Assembly (NCBI RefSeq): GCF_022884085.1
Contig: NZ_JAGGCS010000002.1
Span: 566,606-607,821 of the forward strand
From: Paenirhizobium cremeum
GTDB lineage: Bacteria > Pseudomonadota > Alphaproteobacteria > Rhizobiales > Rhizobiaceae
Reading direction: 5' to 3'
DNA: 41,216 nucleotides
Below are positions 22,905-30,807 of this stretch, piece by piece; position 1 is the stretch's first letter, and every line of letters begins with the position of its first letter. The translations under genes and the position numbers were made by a program. The notes beneath the pieces were generated by a model that was not told where the DNA came from, made no database searches, and saw nothing but the letters and a program-made list of their open reading frames with translations.

Positions 22905-25193
22905 ATGCACCTGTTCGCGACCCATTTCGGAACCTATGAGGTCGGCTTTGGCGCGAACGGGAAACCGCTGCTCATGCCTTTCCGGCATGATCCCGATCCT
23001 TCGCAAATAGGGCTCGGTTATCTGGCGCTTGCCGATCATCCCGAGCGAATTCGTGCGCCCATGGTGCGGCGTTCCTGGCTGGAGAATGGACCGCTGGCCG
23101 GCATGGGCGTCGGTCGGGGCCGGGAGGAATTCGTCGCGGTGGGCTGGGACGCGGCCGCAGGACTGGTCGCAGATGAATTGCGTCGCGTGCGCTCCACTTA
23201 CGGGAACCAGGCGATTTTCGGCGGCTCCTACGGCTGGGCGAGCGCCGGCCGTTTCCACCATGCGCAAAGCCAGCTCAAGCGGCTTCTCAATCTCGCCGGC
23301 GGCTTCACGTCTTCGGTCAACAGCTATTCCTACGGCGCGGCCGGCGTGCTTTTGCCGCATATCCTGGGAAGCGACTATAAGGACGCCTGCGATACGGCGC
23401 CCTCCTGGAACGACATTGCAGAGAATTGCGAACTGCTCGTCGGTTTCGGCGGCTTCCGGCTCACCAATGCGCAGGTCGAGGCGGGCGGCACCGGCAGCCA
23501 TCGCGCGGGCGAGTGGCTGAGACGCTGCCAGGAAAGGGGCGTCCGCATCGTCGTGTTCAGCCCGACGGCGAGCGATGCGCCGCCCGGACCGAATGTGCGC
23601 CACATCCCGCTCCGTCCGAACACGGATGTGGCGGTCATGATCGGCATGTGCCACACGCTGCTGGACGAGGGATTGTTCGATTGTGAATTCCTGAAGCGCT
23701 GCACCACGGGCTTCGGAGAGTTCGAAAGCTATCTGATCGGGGAGAAGGACGGCATTGCCAAGGACGCGGCCTGGGCGTCGGCAATCTCCGGCGTGCCGGC
23801 CGATACGATCATCGAAATCGCCGAAGACCTGCACGACTATCGCAGCCTGATTAACGTTGCCTGGTCGCTACAGCGCGCCCGCTTCGGTGAACAGCCGTTC
23901 TGGGGCGCGATCGCGCTCGCTTCCATGACCGGCCATGTGGGCAGGAAGGGGTGCGGTTTCGCCTTTGGCCTGACCGCTGTCAATGCGGTGGGCCAGCCGG
24001 TGCGCCGGCTGAAAGGTCCGGCATTCGATCAGGGAAAGAATCCCGTTCGCCATTTCATTCCGGTGGCGCGCATCACGGAGCTTCTCGAAAATCCGGGCGG
24101 CCGGATCGACTACGACGGGCGGGTCCTCGAACTGCCCGATATCCGGCTCCTCTGGTGGGCGGGCGGCAATCCGTTCCATCATCACCAGGACCTCAATCGC
24201 CTTGCGGGAGCCTTCCGGCGCCCGGAAACGGTGATCGTCACGGAGAATATGTGGACTGCGACCGCGAAGATGGCGGATATCGTGCTTCCATCGGCCTTTC
24301 CCTTCGAGCGGGACGACGTGGTGGCCTCTTCACGCGACAACTGGCTGGTCTACAGCCGACGCGTCATGGAACCTCCGGAAGGGGTGCTTGCCGATCACGA
24401 GGCCTACTGCCTGATCGCCGACAAGCTCGGCTGCCGCGAGGCCTTCGATGAAAACCGCTGCATCGACGACTGGCTGGCGCACATCTATGAAGGCTATCGC
24501 GAGCGATACCCCGAACTGCCCGATTTCCCGTCCTTCCGCTCGCGGGGCTTTGCGGTTCTGGACGAAGGGGAGGAAGCGCCGGCGCCCGCCGATCACTTCC
24601 AAAGCTTTCGGGACAACCCCGAAGCGGTGCCTCTGAAGACGCCGAGCGGCCGCATCGAGATTGCCTCCGGCACGATCGGCAGCTTCGGTTATCCCGATAT
24701 CGGCCGGCATCCCGCATGGATGGAGCCGGAGGAGTGGCTCGGCGCGCCGCTTGCGTCGCAATACCGGTTCCATCTTCTTTCGCCACAGCCCGCGCACCGC
24801 CTGCATGGACAGCTTGAATACGGTCCCGCAAGCCAGGGCGCCAAGCTGAAGGGCTGCGAACGTGTGACGCTGAGCGCCCTGGATGCGAAGGAGCTCGCCG
24901 TCGAGGATGGCGATCTTTGCGAACTCTACAACGAGCGGGGCCGCGTGATCGCAGCCGTGACGATCGATGAGGGCGTGATGCCAGGTGTCGCCGTCCTGCC
25001 GACCGGCGGCTGGTTCCGCCCGGATGGCGACGGCGTCGATCATGGCGGCAATCCGAATACTTTGACGCCGATCACGGCCGCCTCCCGCCTGTCTCAGGCG
25101 ACCGCACCGAATTCCTGTCTGGCTTCGATCCGTGCATGGCGCGGACCGGGACCGGAACAACAGCATGAGGACTTGATGCATGGACCAGATTGA
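22905..25193 (+). CDS. Molybdopterin oxidoreductase, BisC/DMSO-reductase type
   Basis: A 762-residue enzyme of the DMSO/TMAO/biotin-sulfoxide reductase family. The N-terminus (THFGTYEVGF, then FRHDPDPSQIG) and GGSYGWASAGRFHHAQ match this family. Ser142 in NSYSYGAAG should be the molybdenum ligand. There is no twin-arginine signal and no N-terminal Fe-S cysteine motif, so it is probably cytoplasmic like BisC, which reduces biotin or methionine sulfoxide. Here it might reduce an S- or N-oxide, or run in the oxidative direction on the imported compound. It starts 5 nt after the DppF-like stop and overlaps the next gene by 14 bp. Confidence 0.88.
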   Translation: MHLFATHFGTYEVGFGANGKPLLMPFRHDPDPSQIGLGYLALADHPERIRAPMVRRSWLENGPLAGMGVGRGREEFVAVGWDAAAGLVADELRRVRSTYGNQAIFGGSYGWASAGRFHHAQSQLKRLLNLAGGFTSSVNSYSYGAAGVLLPHILGSDYKDACDTAPSWNDIAENCELLVGFGGFRLTNAQVEAGGTGSHRAGEWLRRCQERGVRIVVFSPTASDAPPGPNVRHIPLRPNTDVAVMIGMCHTLLDEGLFDCEFLKRCTTGFGEFESYLIGEKDGIAKDAAWASAISGVPADTIIEIAEDLHDYRSLINVAWSLQRARFGEQPFWGAIALASMTGHVGRKGCGFAFGLTAVNAVGQPVRRLKGPAFDQGKNPVRHFIPVARITELLENPGGRIDYDGRVLELPDIRLLWWAGGNPFHHHQDLNRLAGAFRRPETVIVTENMWTATAKMADIVLPSAFPFERDDVVASSRDNWLVYSRRVMEPPEGVLADHEAYCLIADKLGCREAFDENRCIDDWLAHIYEGYRERYPELPDFPSFRSRGFAVLDEGEEAPAPADHFQSFRDNPEAVPLKTPSGRIEIASGTIGSFGYPDIGRHPAWMEPEEWLGAPLASQYRFHLLSPQPAHRLHGQLEYGPASQGAKLKGCERVTLSALDAKELAVEDGDLCELYNERGRVIAAVTIDEGVMPGVAVLPTGGWFRPDGDGVDHGGNPNTLTPITAASRLSQATAPNSCLASIRAWRGPGPEQQHEDLMHGPD

Positions 25194-25671
25194 TATCCTG
25201 TCGGGGATAAAGCCGGATTCCGAACTGTACCGGATCCGCCGCGAGCGGCCGGACTATGTGGAAGGGACGGAACTGTGCCGCCAGACGGTGCTGGAGCCCA
25301 ACCACGGATTCGGCATCGGCCATCCCATGCGCGCAGCGCTCGCCGCCCGCATGGCGAGGCTGATCGGCCGGAACGATCTGGCGCAGAGCTATGACCTGAT
25401 GCTCGAGGAGGCAGGCAGCGACGAAACGCTCGCAGCGATCGCTTCCGCAGGCGAACTGCCGTCGGATGCGGATATTTTCACGCAGGCGCTCGTCCGCCAT
25501 GCCGACCTTGTTACCAAGACGCCACGCGACAACACCAGAAGCGATATCGAGCGTCTCGGTGCCGCCGGACTGTCGAACCCGCAGATCATCGCACTCTCGG
25601 AACTGATCGCCTTCGTCAATTTCGAGGCGCGGGTGATCGTCGGCCTGCAAGCGTTGGAGCTGGTGGCATGA
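25180..25671 (+). CDS. CMD-domain protein, Avi_7170-like
   Basis: A 163-residue all-helical protein of the carboxymuconolactone decarboxylase/AhpD superfamily. It lacks the redox CxxC pair; its only cysteine is in ELCRQTV. LSNPQIIALSELIAFVNFEARV is the usual CMD C-terminal helix pattern. From memory it fits the family named CMD domain protein Avi_7170, which is found next to an Avi_7169-type alkylhydroperoxidase, as here. The function is unknown; the pair may form one hetero-oligomer. It overlaps the molybdoenzyme gene by 14 bp and the next gene by 4 bp. Confidence 0.8.
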   Translation: MDQIDILSGIKPDSELYRIRRERPDYVEGTELCRQTVLEPNHGFGIGHPMRAALAARMARLIGRNDLAQSYDLMLEEAGSDETLAAIASAGELPSDADIFTQALVRHADLVTKTPRDNTRSDIERLGAAGLSNPQIIALSELIAFVNFEARVIVGLQALELVA

Positions 25672-26246
25672 GTGCGTCGCGTTTCAAGGTCAAGGCGCTC
25701 GCCTGGGCGCCCTATATCGAGCCGGTCGATGTGGTGACCGCGTCGGAGGAGCAGCTTGCGGCCATGCAGGTGACACCTTCCAACACCAAGGTGTCAGCCT
25801 ATGTGCGCACGCTCGCGCACGATCCGGAATCCTATGTGGCACGGACGAAGCTCTTCAACGCCATCATGTATGCCAAGGGGGGGCTCGACCGGGCCGAAAG
25901 GGAACTCGGCGCGCTCGTCGCTTCCGCCGTCAACCGCTGCGTCTATTGCGCCTCCGTCCACGCGCGACGCTACGTGGAGCTTTCCGGCCGCTCCGATGTG
26001 GTCGAGAAAATCTACATGCGCGGTCTCGACGGTCCATTCGATCCGAAGATCCAGGCGATCGTCGATTTTTGCAGGACGCTGTCGCAGACGCCCGCGAAGG
26101 TCGGCAGGGATCAGGTGCAGGCTCTTCGAGACCACGGTCTTTCGAAAGCCGAGATCGTCGACCTCATCCACTCCGCCGCGATCTTCGGCTGGGCCAATCG
26201 CCTGATGCATACACTTGGTCATTCGACACCGGTCGAGGGCCGATAA
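25668..26246 (+). CDS. AhpD-like alkylhydroperoxidase-domain protein, Avi_7169-like
   Basis: A 192-residue AhpD-fold protein with the redox motif CVYCASVH (Cys91, Cys94, His98), the catalytic arrangement of alkylhydroperoxidases. Features such as HSAAIFGWANRLMHTLGHS near the C-terminus fit the peroxidase-related CMD subgroup. It could remove peroxide formed by flavin enzymes, or act as a thiol oxidoreductase on a pathway intermediate. Its ATG overlaps the previous CMD gene's stop, so equal production with the CxxC-lacking partner is expected. Confidence 0.84.
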   Translation: MSASRFKVKALAWAPYIEPVDVVTASEEQLAAMQVTPSNTKVSAYVRTLAHDPESYVARTKLFNAIMYAKGGLDRAERELGALVASAVNRCVYCASVHARRYVELSGRSDVVEKIYMRGLDGPFDPKIQAIVDFCRTLSQTPAKVGRDQVQALRDHGLSKAEIVDLIHSAAIFGWANRLMHTLGHSTPVEGR

Positions 26247-26265
26247 CACGAACGAGGAGAACACC

Positions 26266-26652
26266 ATGAATGCCATATCGACCGCAAACGCTCCAGCCGC
26301 GATCGGGCCCTATTCGCAGGCTGTCCGGCATGGAGATCTGCTGTTCGTTTCCGGGCAGCTTCCGATCGATCCGTCGACCGGCAATTTCAATTCCGACGAT
26401 GCCGTCGAGCAGATGAAGCAGTGCCTGAAGAACATCGCCGCGATTGCCGAAGCGGCCGGCACCGACCTGTCGAAGACGATCAAGACCACGATCCTGCTGA
26501 CCGACCTTTCAGGTTTTTCGGCCATCAACGAGGCCTATGGCGCTGCCTTTTCCGCGCCCTATCCGGCGCGCGCCACCTTCGAGGTTTCCGCTCTGCCGAA
26601 GGGCGCCAAGGTCGAGGTCGAGGCCGTCATCGCCATTCCCGCAAAGGCCTGA
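26266..26652 (+). CDS. ridA: RidA/YjgF/UK114 enamine-imine deaminase
   Basis: A 128-residue RidA-family protein that hydrolyses reactive 2-aminoacrylate-type enamines and imines released by PLP enzymes to keto acids and ammonia. It has the N-terminal AIGPYSQAV, central FVSGQLPID and catalytic Arg102 in YPARATFEV, followed by LPKGAKVEVEAV. ATG 26266 behind GAGGAGA (26254-26260) is the clear start. It lies 19 nt after the AhpD-like gene and 3 nt before a PLP lyase gene, a spacing that points to direct handling of that enzyme's product. Confidence 0.92.
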   Translation: MNAISTANAPAAIGPYSQAVRHGDLLFVSGQLPIDPSTGNFNSDDAVEQMKQCLKNIAAIAEAAGTDLSKTIKTTILLTDLSGFSAINEAYGAAFSAPYPARATFEVSALPKGAKVEVEAVIAIPAKA

Positions 26653-26655
26653 CCC

Positions 26656-27789
26656 ATGTCGGAGACGCAATCCTGTCCGCCGGTGATGCGGCTGCCCGAA
26701 AGCGAGGATCGGGACTGGGCGCGGCACGCGATCGGCATCCTGCAGGGTGACGGCCGCCGCTCGGCCGACACCCATCTGGTCAACCCTGTCTTCAAGGGGC
26801 TGAAGGGCATCTCGATCTACCTGAAGGACGAGTCGACCCATCCGACCGGCAGCCTGAAGCACCGGCTCGCCCGTTCGCTCTTCCTCTACGGGATCTGCAA
26901 CGGCCGAATCCGGAAGGGGACGACGCTGGTGGAAGCCTCGTCCGGCTCCACCGCGGTCAGCGAGGCCTATTTTGCCCATCTTCTGGAACTGCCTTTCATC
27001 GCGGTGATGCCGCGCTCGACCAGCCGCCAGAAGATCGAGGCGATCGAGCGCTTCGGCGGTCGCTGCCATTTCGTCGAAAGCCCCGGCGAGGTCTATCATG
27101 TCGCCCAGCGCCTGGCAGAGGAGGCTGGAGGCTATTATCTCGACCAGTTCACCTATGCGGAGCGGGCGACCGACTGGCGCGGCAACAACAACATCGCCGA
27201 GAGTATCTTCGAGCAGATGCAGGCGGAGCGCCATCCGCATCCGGCCTGGGTGGTGATGAGTGCCGGCACCGGCGGCACCTCGGCGACGATCGGACGCTAT
27301 ATCCGCTACCGGAATTTCCCGACAAGGCTCTGCGTCGTGGATGTCGAACACTCCGCTTTCTACGATGCGTATTGTTCCGGCGACGTGAACGTTACATGCG
27401 AGAGGCCCTCGCGCATCGAGGGAGTCGGGCGGCCGCGGGTCGAACCGTCCTTCATTCCGGGCGTCATCGACCACATGATTAAGATCCCGGATGCGGCGTC
27501 GGTTGCAGCCATGCACGTCCTGTCGGAGCGGCTGTTCCGGCGGGTCGGCGGTTCGACGGGCACCAACTTCTTCGGCCTGTGCTGGATCGCCGGCTGCATG
27601 ATGGCGGCAGGCGAGGAAGGCTCGCTGGTCTCGCTCATCTGCGACAGCGGCGACCGCTACACCTCCACCTACTACAACCCCGATTGGCTGAAGGAGAACG
27701 GCATCGACATCGAACCCCACAGGCAGATGATCGAGACCTTCCTCGATACCGGAAAGTTCGATCCGATTATTCTCAAGGATACGCGATAG
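26656..27789 (+). CDS. PLP-dependent fold-type II lyase, Cds1/cysteine desulfhydrase-like
   Basis: A 377-residue enzyme of the cysteine synthase-like fold-type II PLP family. Lys69 in [10 protein letters not shown] should bind PLP. SSGST (95-99) is the substrate loop, and [12 protein letters not shown] is the phosphate-binding region. [10 protein letters not shown] and [11 protein letters not shown] near the end match the Cds1-type L-cysteine desulfhydrase subfamily better than CysK. The likely reaction is beta-elimination from cysteine or an S-substituted cysteine, giving a thiol or sulfide and 2-aminoacrylate, which RidA would clear. Lyase activity on another beta-substituted amino acid is possible. 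The start is 3 nt after the ridA stop. Confidence 0.82.
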   Translation: MSETQSCPPVMRLPESEDRDWARHAIGILQGDGRRSADTHLVNPVFKGLKGISIYLKDESTHPTGSLKHRLARSLFLYGICNGRIRKGTTLVEASSGSTAVSEAYFAHLLELPFIAVMPRSTSRQKIEAIERFGGRCHFVESPGEVYHVAQRLAEEAGGYYLDQFTYAERATDWRGNNNIAESIFEQMQAERHPHPAWVVMSAGTGGTSATIGRYIRYRNFPTRLCVVDVEHSAFYDAYCSGDVNVTCERPSRIEGVGRPRVEPSFIPGVIDHMIKIPDAASVAAMHVLSERLFRRVGGSTGTNFFGLCWIAGCMMAAGEEGSLVSLICDSGDRYTSTYYNPDWLKENGIDIEPHRQMIETFLDTGKFDPIILKDTR

Positions 27790-27824
27790 AGGAAAGTCCG
27801 TTCCTTGCAGGAAAGCATAACAGC

Positions 27825-27881
27825 ATGAAAAACAATAATATTCTCAAACCAGAAGGAGACGGAACATGGACTGGAAACTGA
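27825..27881 (+). CDS. Possible 18-residue upstream ORF before the binding-protein gene
   Basis: The frame MKNNNILKPEGDGTWTGN begins at ATG 27825 behind AGGAAAG (27809-27815, 9-nt spacing). It ends inside the sixth codon of the following binding-protein gene, in another frame. The segment is unusually A-rich for this region. It may only be a by-product of an A-rich leader that favours ribosome loading, so confidence is low. Confidence 0.2.
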   Translation: MKNNNILKPEGDGTWTGN

Positions 27882-29368
27882 TATCTACGGCGGTCGCCGC
27901 CGTTTCATTGAGCGCCTTGATGTCGACCACGGCGCTGGCCCAAGGCAAGACGGTGACGATTGGCATCACCAATACGGTCAACACGTTCGATCCGCACATG
28001 ACGGCATCGGTGGGCACCGATCTCAGCCTGCTCAGCCATATCTATCCGTCGCTGGTGCTGCGAGCCCCGGACATGAAGATCGTGCCGTCGCTGGCCACGG
28101 AATGGAAGAGCGTCGACGACCTGACTTGGCGGATCACGCTGCGGTCGGACGCGACGTTCAATGACGGTGAGAAGATCGATGCGGAAGCCGTGAAGTGGAA
28201 TTTCGACCGCGTGCGGGATCCGGCGCTCAACGCCCGTATCAAGGCCTGGTTCACGCTGATCTCGGACGTCAAGGTCGTCAGCCCGACCGAGCTCGAGATC
28301 AAGACGAGCGCGCCCTATCCGGCGATGATCGAGCAGCTCTCGATGTTCTTCCTTCTCCCGCCGAAGTGGGCGGCGGAGCACAAGCCGGCAACCGAGACGG
28401 CGTCGGGCGGCCCTTATGTGCTCAGTTCGGTGAAGCCGGGCGAAAGCTTCACGCTCGATGCCAATCCGCAATACTGGGGCGGGAAGCCCGATTTCGATCA
28501 GGTTGTCATCCGCGTCATCCCCGAACCGGCGAGCCGCGTCGCGGCCCTTCTCGCCGGTGAAGTCGATTTCGTGAATTCGATTCCCACCACCGAAATCCAG
28601 CGCATCAAGGACAATGGCAGCGCCCAGGCCGGCGCCGTGCCGAGCACGCGCACCGTGTTCATCAAGTTCAACACCACGAAGCCGCCGCTCGACAACAAGC
28701 TGTTCCGGCAGGCCCTCAACTATGCGGTCGACAAGGAAGGCATCATCAAGGCCATCTTCGACGATCAGGCCGAGATCGCCGGCTGCGGGGTGATGTCGAA
28801 GAGTTATTTCGGCTTCAATCCGGACCTCAAGCCTTATCCTTACGATCCGGACAAGGCGGCCGAACTGCTGGAGCAGGCAGGCGGCGCTCCTTCGGAACCG
28901 ATCGAGTTCGATGTTCCGAGCGGAACCTATCTCAACGGCGGGGAGGTGGTGCAGGCCGTCGCCAGCCAGCTCGAGGAGATCGGCGTCAAGACGAAGATCG
29001 TCGAGATGCAGTTCAGCGCCTACATGGACAAGTATCTGAAGGCGAAGGATCTTGCCCCCTTGAGCCTGCTCAGCCAGGCCTGGCCGACGATCGATGCCGA
29101 CGGTCTCCTGACCCTGTTCGCGCCGGGCAACATGTACGCCTATTGGGACAATGCGGATTTCGGCAAGGCGCTGGCGGAGGGCCGCTCGACGATGGATAAG
29201 TCCAAGCGTCAGGAGGCCTACAAGAAGGCGACTGAAGTCATGTGCGACGAGGCACCTGCGCTTTTCCTCTACACGCAGCCCGCAACCTTCGGGATTTCCA
29301 AGCGCATCACCTGGACGCCGCGCGGCGACGACTGGGTCCGAGCCTTCGACATGAAGCCTGCCAATTGA
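27866..29368 (+). CDS. ABC transporter substrate-binding protein, family 5 (DppA/OppA-like)
   Basis: A 500-residue periplasmic binding protein of the peptide/nickel family. The signal peptide is at about 1-25 (cleavage after ALA). Typical family segments follow: NTFDPHMTASVGTD, PSLATEWKSVDDLTWRITLR, FNDGEKIDAEAVKWNFDRV and LFRQALNYAVDKEGI. A strong ribosome site (AGAAGGAGA, 27851-27859) precedes the ATG. It should deliver the substrate to the DppBCDF-like importer 5-10 kb upstream. Family members bind peptides, but also glutathione, opines and other compounds, so the class does not fix the ligand. Confidence 0.93.
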   Translation: MDWKLISTAVAAVSLSALMSTTALAQGKTVTIGITNTVNTFDPHMTASVGTDLSLLSHIYPSLVLRAPDMKIVPSLATEWKSVDDLTWRITLRSDATFNDGEKIDAEAVKWNFDRVRDPALNARIKAWFTLISDVKVVSPTELEIKTSAPYPAMIEQLSMFFLLPPKWAAEHKPATETASGGPYVLSSVKPGESFTLDANPQYWGGKPDFDQVVIRVIPEPASRVAALLAGEVDFVNSIPTTEIQRIKDNGSAQAGAVPSTRTVFIKFNTTKPPLDNKLFRQALNYAVDKEGIIKAIFDDQAEIAGCGVMSKSYFGFNPDLKPYPYDPDKAAELLEQAGGAPSEPIEFDVPSGTYLNGGEVVQAVASQLEEIGVKTKIVEMQFSAYMDKYLKAKDLAPLSLLSQAWPTIDADGLLTLFAPGNMYAYWDNADFGKALAEGRSTMDKSKRQEAYKKATEVMCDEAPALFLYTQPATFGISKRITWTPRGDDWVRAFDMKPAN

Positions 29369-29379
29369 CGATCCCGCGT

Positions 29380-29400
29380 CCCGCGCCCCTTTGGCGCGGG
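29380..29400 (+). other. GC-rich intercistronic hairpin
   Basis: A perfect stem CCCGCGCC/GGCGCGGG with a 5-nt CCTTT loop lies 12 nt after the binding-protein stop and 30 nt before the hydrolase start. No T-run follows. It is more likely an mRNA 3'-end stabiliser or partial attenuator, keeping binding-protein mRNA high, than a full terminator. Confidence 0.6.
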
Positions 29401-29429
29401 ATGCCTGCTTGCCAGATCGGGGACAATCC

Positions 29430-30278
29430 ATGCCGACAGTGACTTTGAACAACGCCACCTTCGTTTACGACGAAATCGGCGATCCGGATGCGGAAACCAT
29501 CATCGCGCTACATGGGGGAAGGGGCATCGGCGACCGCCGCGGCGAATACAACGCCTACAAGCCGCTGTCGGACAAGTATCGCCTGATTGCTTACGACCAG
29601 CGCGGATGCGGCGAGACCAGCCTGACGCCGCCCTATACATTCGAGCAATTGGCGGATGACGTTGAAGCCTTTCGTGTGAACCTGTGCGGCGGCCGCAAGA
29701 TCATTCTCGAGGGCGGTTCTTTCGGCGGCATGATCGCGCTGACCTATGCCGTCAAATATGGCCACAACCTGTCCCGGCTTATCCTGCGCGGCACGGCGGC
29801 GAGCTACCATCACGAGGACGACGCCATGGTGGTGTTCAAGGAACGCCTCCACAAGGCGTCGAGCGCCTCGCTTTCGATGCTCGAAAAGATGTTTTCCGAC
29901 AAGGTCAAGGACGATACGGAGCTTCGTCTCATCTGGCTCGCTCTCCAGCCGCTCTATTACGAGAAGTTTGATCCGGACGCAGCGCTGGAGCGGACCCGCA
30001 CCATGCACCTGCATGCGGAAACCCATAATGCGCTTTTCAAGGAACGGCTCTACGACCTGCGTGATCGCCTCAAGGACATCCCTGTGCCGACGCTGGTTAT
30101 CTGCGGTGCGGAGGACTGGATCTGCCCTCCCAACCATTCCCGGTTGATTGCGGAGCGAATCCCCAAGGGGGAGCTTCTTGAAGTGCCGGGGGCGAACCAT
30201 GCGGTCCATGCCGAAGCGAATGTCACTGTCATTGCGGCGATCAGGACGTTTCTGGAGCGGACCGCTTCAGAACAATGA
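29430..30278 (+). CDS. Alpha/beta-hydrolase, proline iminopeptidase-like
   Basis: A 282-residue hydrolase without a signal peptide. The oxyanion motif HGGRG (28-32) corresponds to HGGPG of proline iminopeptidases. The nucleophile elbow GGSFGG carries Ser97, Asp229 is in GAEDWICP and His257 in GANHAVH, giving a complete triad. YDQRGCGETS is the usual strand-4 loop. It could be an aminopeptidase, amidase or esterase acting on the imported compound. ATG 29430 follows a GGGGA. It is the last gene of module 2. Confidence 0.86.
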   Translation: MPTVTLNNATFVYDEIGDPDAETIIALHGGRGIGDRRGEYNAYKPLSDKYRLIAYDQRGCGETSLTPPYTFEQLADDVEAFRVNLCGGRKIILEGGSFGGMIALTYAVKYGHNLSRLILRGTAASYHHEDDAMVVFKERLHKASSASLSMLEKMFSDKVKDDTELRLIWLALQPLYYEKFDPDAALERTRTMHLHAETHNALFKERLYDLRDRLKDIPVPTLVICGAEDWICPPNHSRLIAERIPKGELLEVPGANHAVHAEANVTVIAAIRTFLERTASEQ

Positions 30279-30611
30279 CCGTGGATAGCTTCGTTTCGTC
30301 TCCCGGTTTGCCCTGAAGCCGGGTGGGGAATTCACCTCTACCTGCTGGGTATGGCATTCCGGACGGATCGGCAGGCGCCGAGGCGGCCGGGCAATGACCA
30401 TCCACAGGCGCCCGGTCTCTTCCTGATGCGCTTTCCATCACGCCTTTGTTCAGCCATGCGGTCGGCGCTCGGAATCTCGAGGCTGTCGGCTACCCCCTTG
30501 AACAGCCCCCAGCGTGCCAAAGCCGCCTCCGATGCGGAAGCCTGAAAAGCCATGACGTTTCAACGTGCTTGAGCGTGATCCGACATGATCCTGGCAGGGG
30601 CGGCGAGGTGT

Positions 30612-30642
30612 TGGAACATCCATTACCCGGCCTGGCCGAGGC
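30612..30642. repeat. 31-nt near-repeat, copy B
   Basis: Matches 5063-5093 at 28 of 31 positions (TGGAACATCCAT and CCCGGCCTGGCCG are perfect blocks). It lies in apparently non-coding DNA. Both copies border degenerate sequence. Confidence 0.55.
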
Positions 30643-30678
30643 TGCCGCAAGTGGCGCGGACGGGATAAAAATCATGTC

Positions 30679-30698
30679 CGAAGCGACATTTCGCTTCG
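30679..30698. promoter_or_regulatory. Perfect palindrome upstream of the dehydrogenase gene
   Basis: CGAAGCGA-CATT-TCGCTTCG is an 8+4+8 perfect inverted repeat, 110 bp before the start codon of the dimethylglycine dehydrogenase-like gene and next to an AT-rich stretch. Its size and symmetry suit a dimeric repressor operator. No regulator gene is adjacent, so the protein that binds it is unknown. Confidence 0.55.
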
Positions 30699-30807
30699 CA
30701 GTACGATCTATTGAACGAAACAAATAGCCTCTAGGCTGGCCCGGTTTTCAGACTTTCAACGCGGATTTTCAGGCCTTTCGGGGCGTTCGCAAGACCGGAG
30801 ATTTTTC

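Larger units (their letters stand above)
30279..30807. other. 529-bp intergenic region with possible gene remnants
   Basis: No convincing gene was found. Several short frames exist on both strands. A 71-codon minus-strand frame (30338-30553, with WGLFKGVADSLEIPSADRMA) looks protein-like but was not recognised. A plus-strand frame ends VLEHPLPGLAEAA within a 31-nt repeat shared with the end of tetR. The last 130 bp become AT-rich and contain a palindrome, so the promoter of the following dehydrogenase gene is probably there. The rest looks like decayed coding DNA. Confidence 0.5.

Noticed and set aside
25180..25671. Calling the first CMD protein an active alkylhydroperoxidase
   Set aside because: It lacks the CxxC motif needed for that chemistry.
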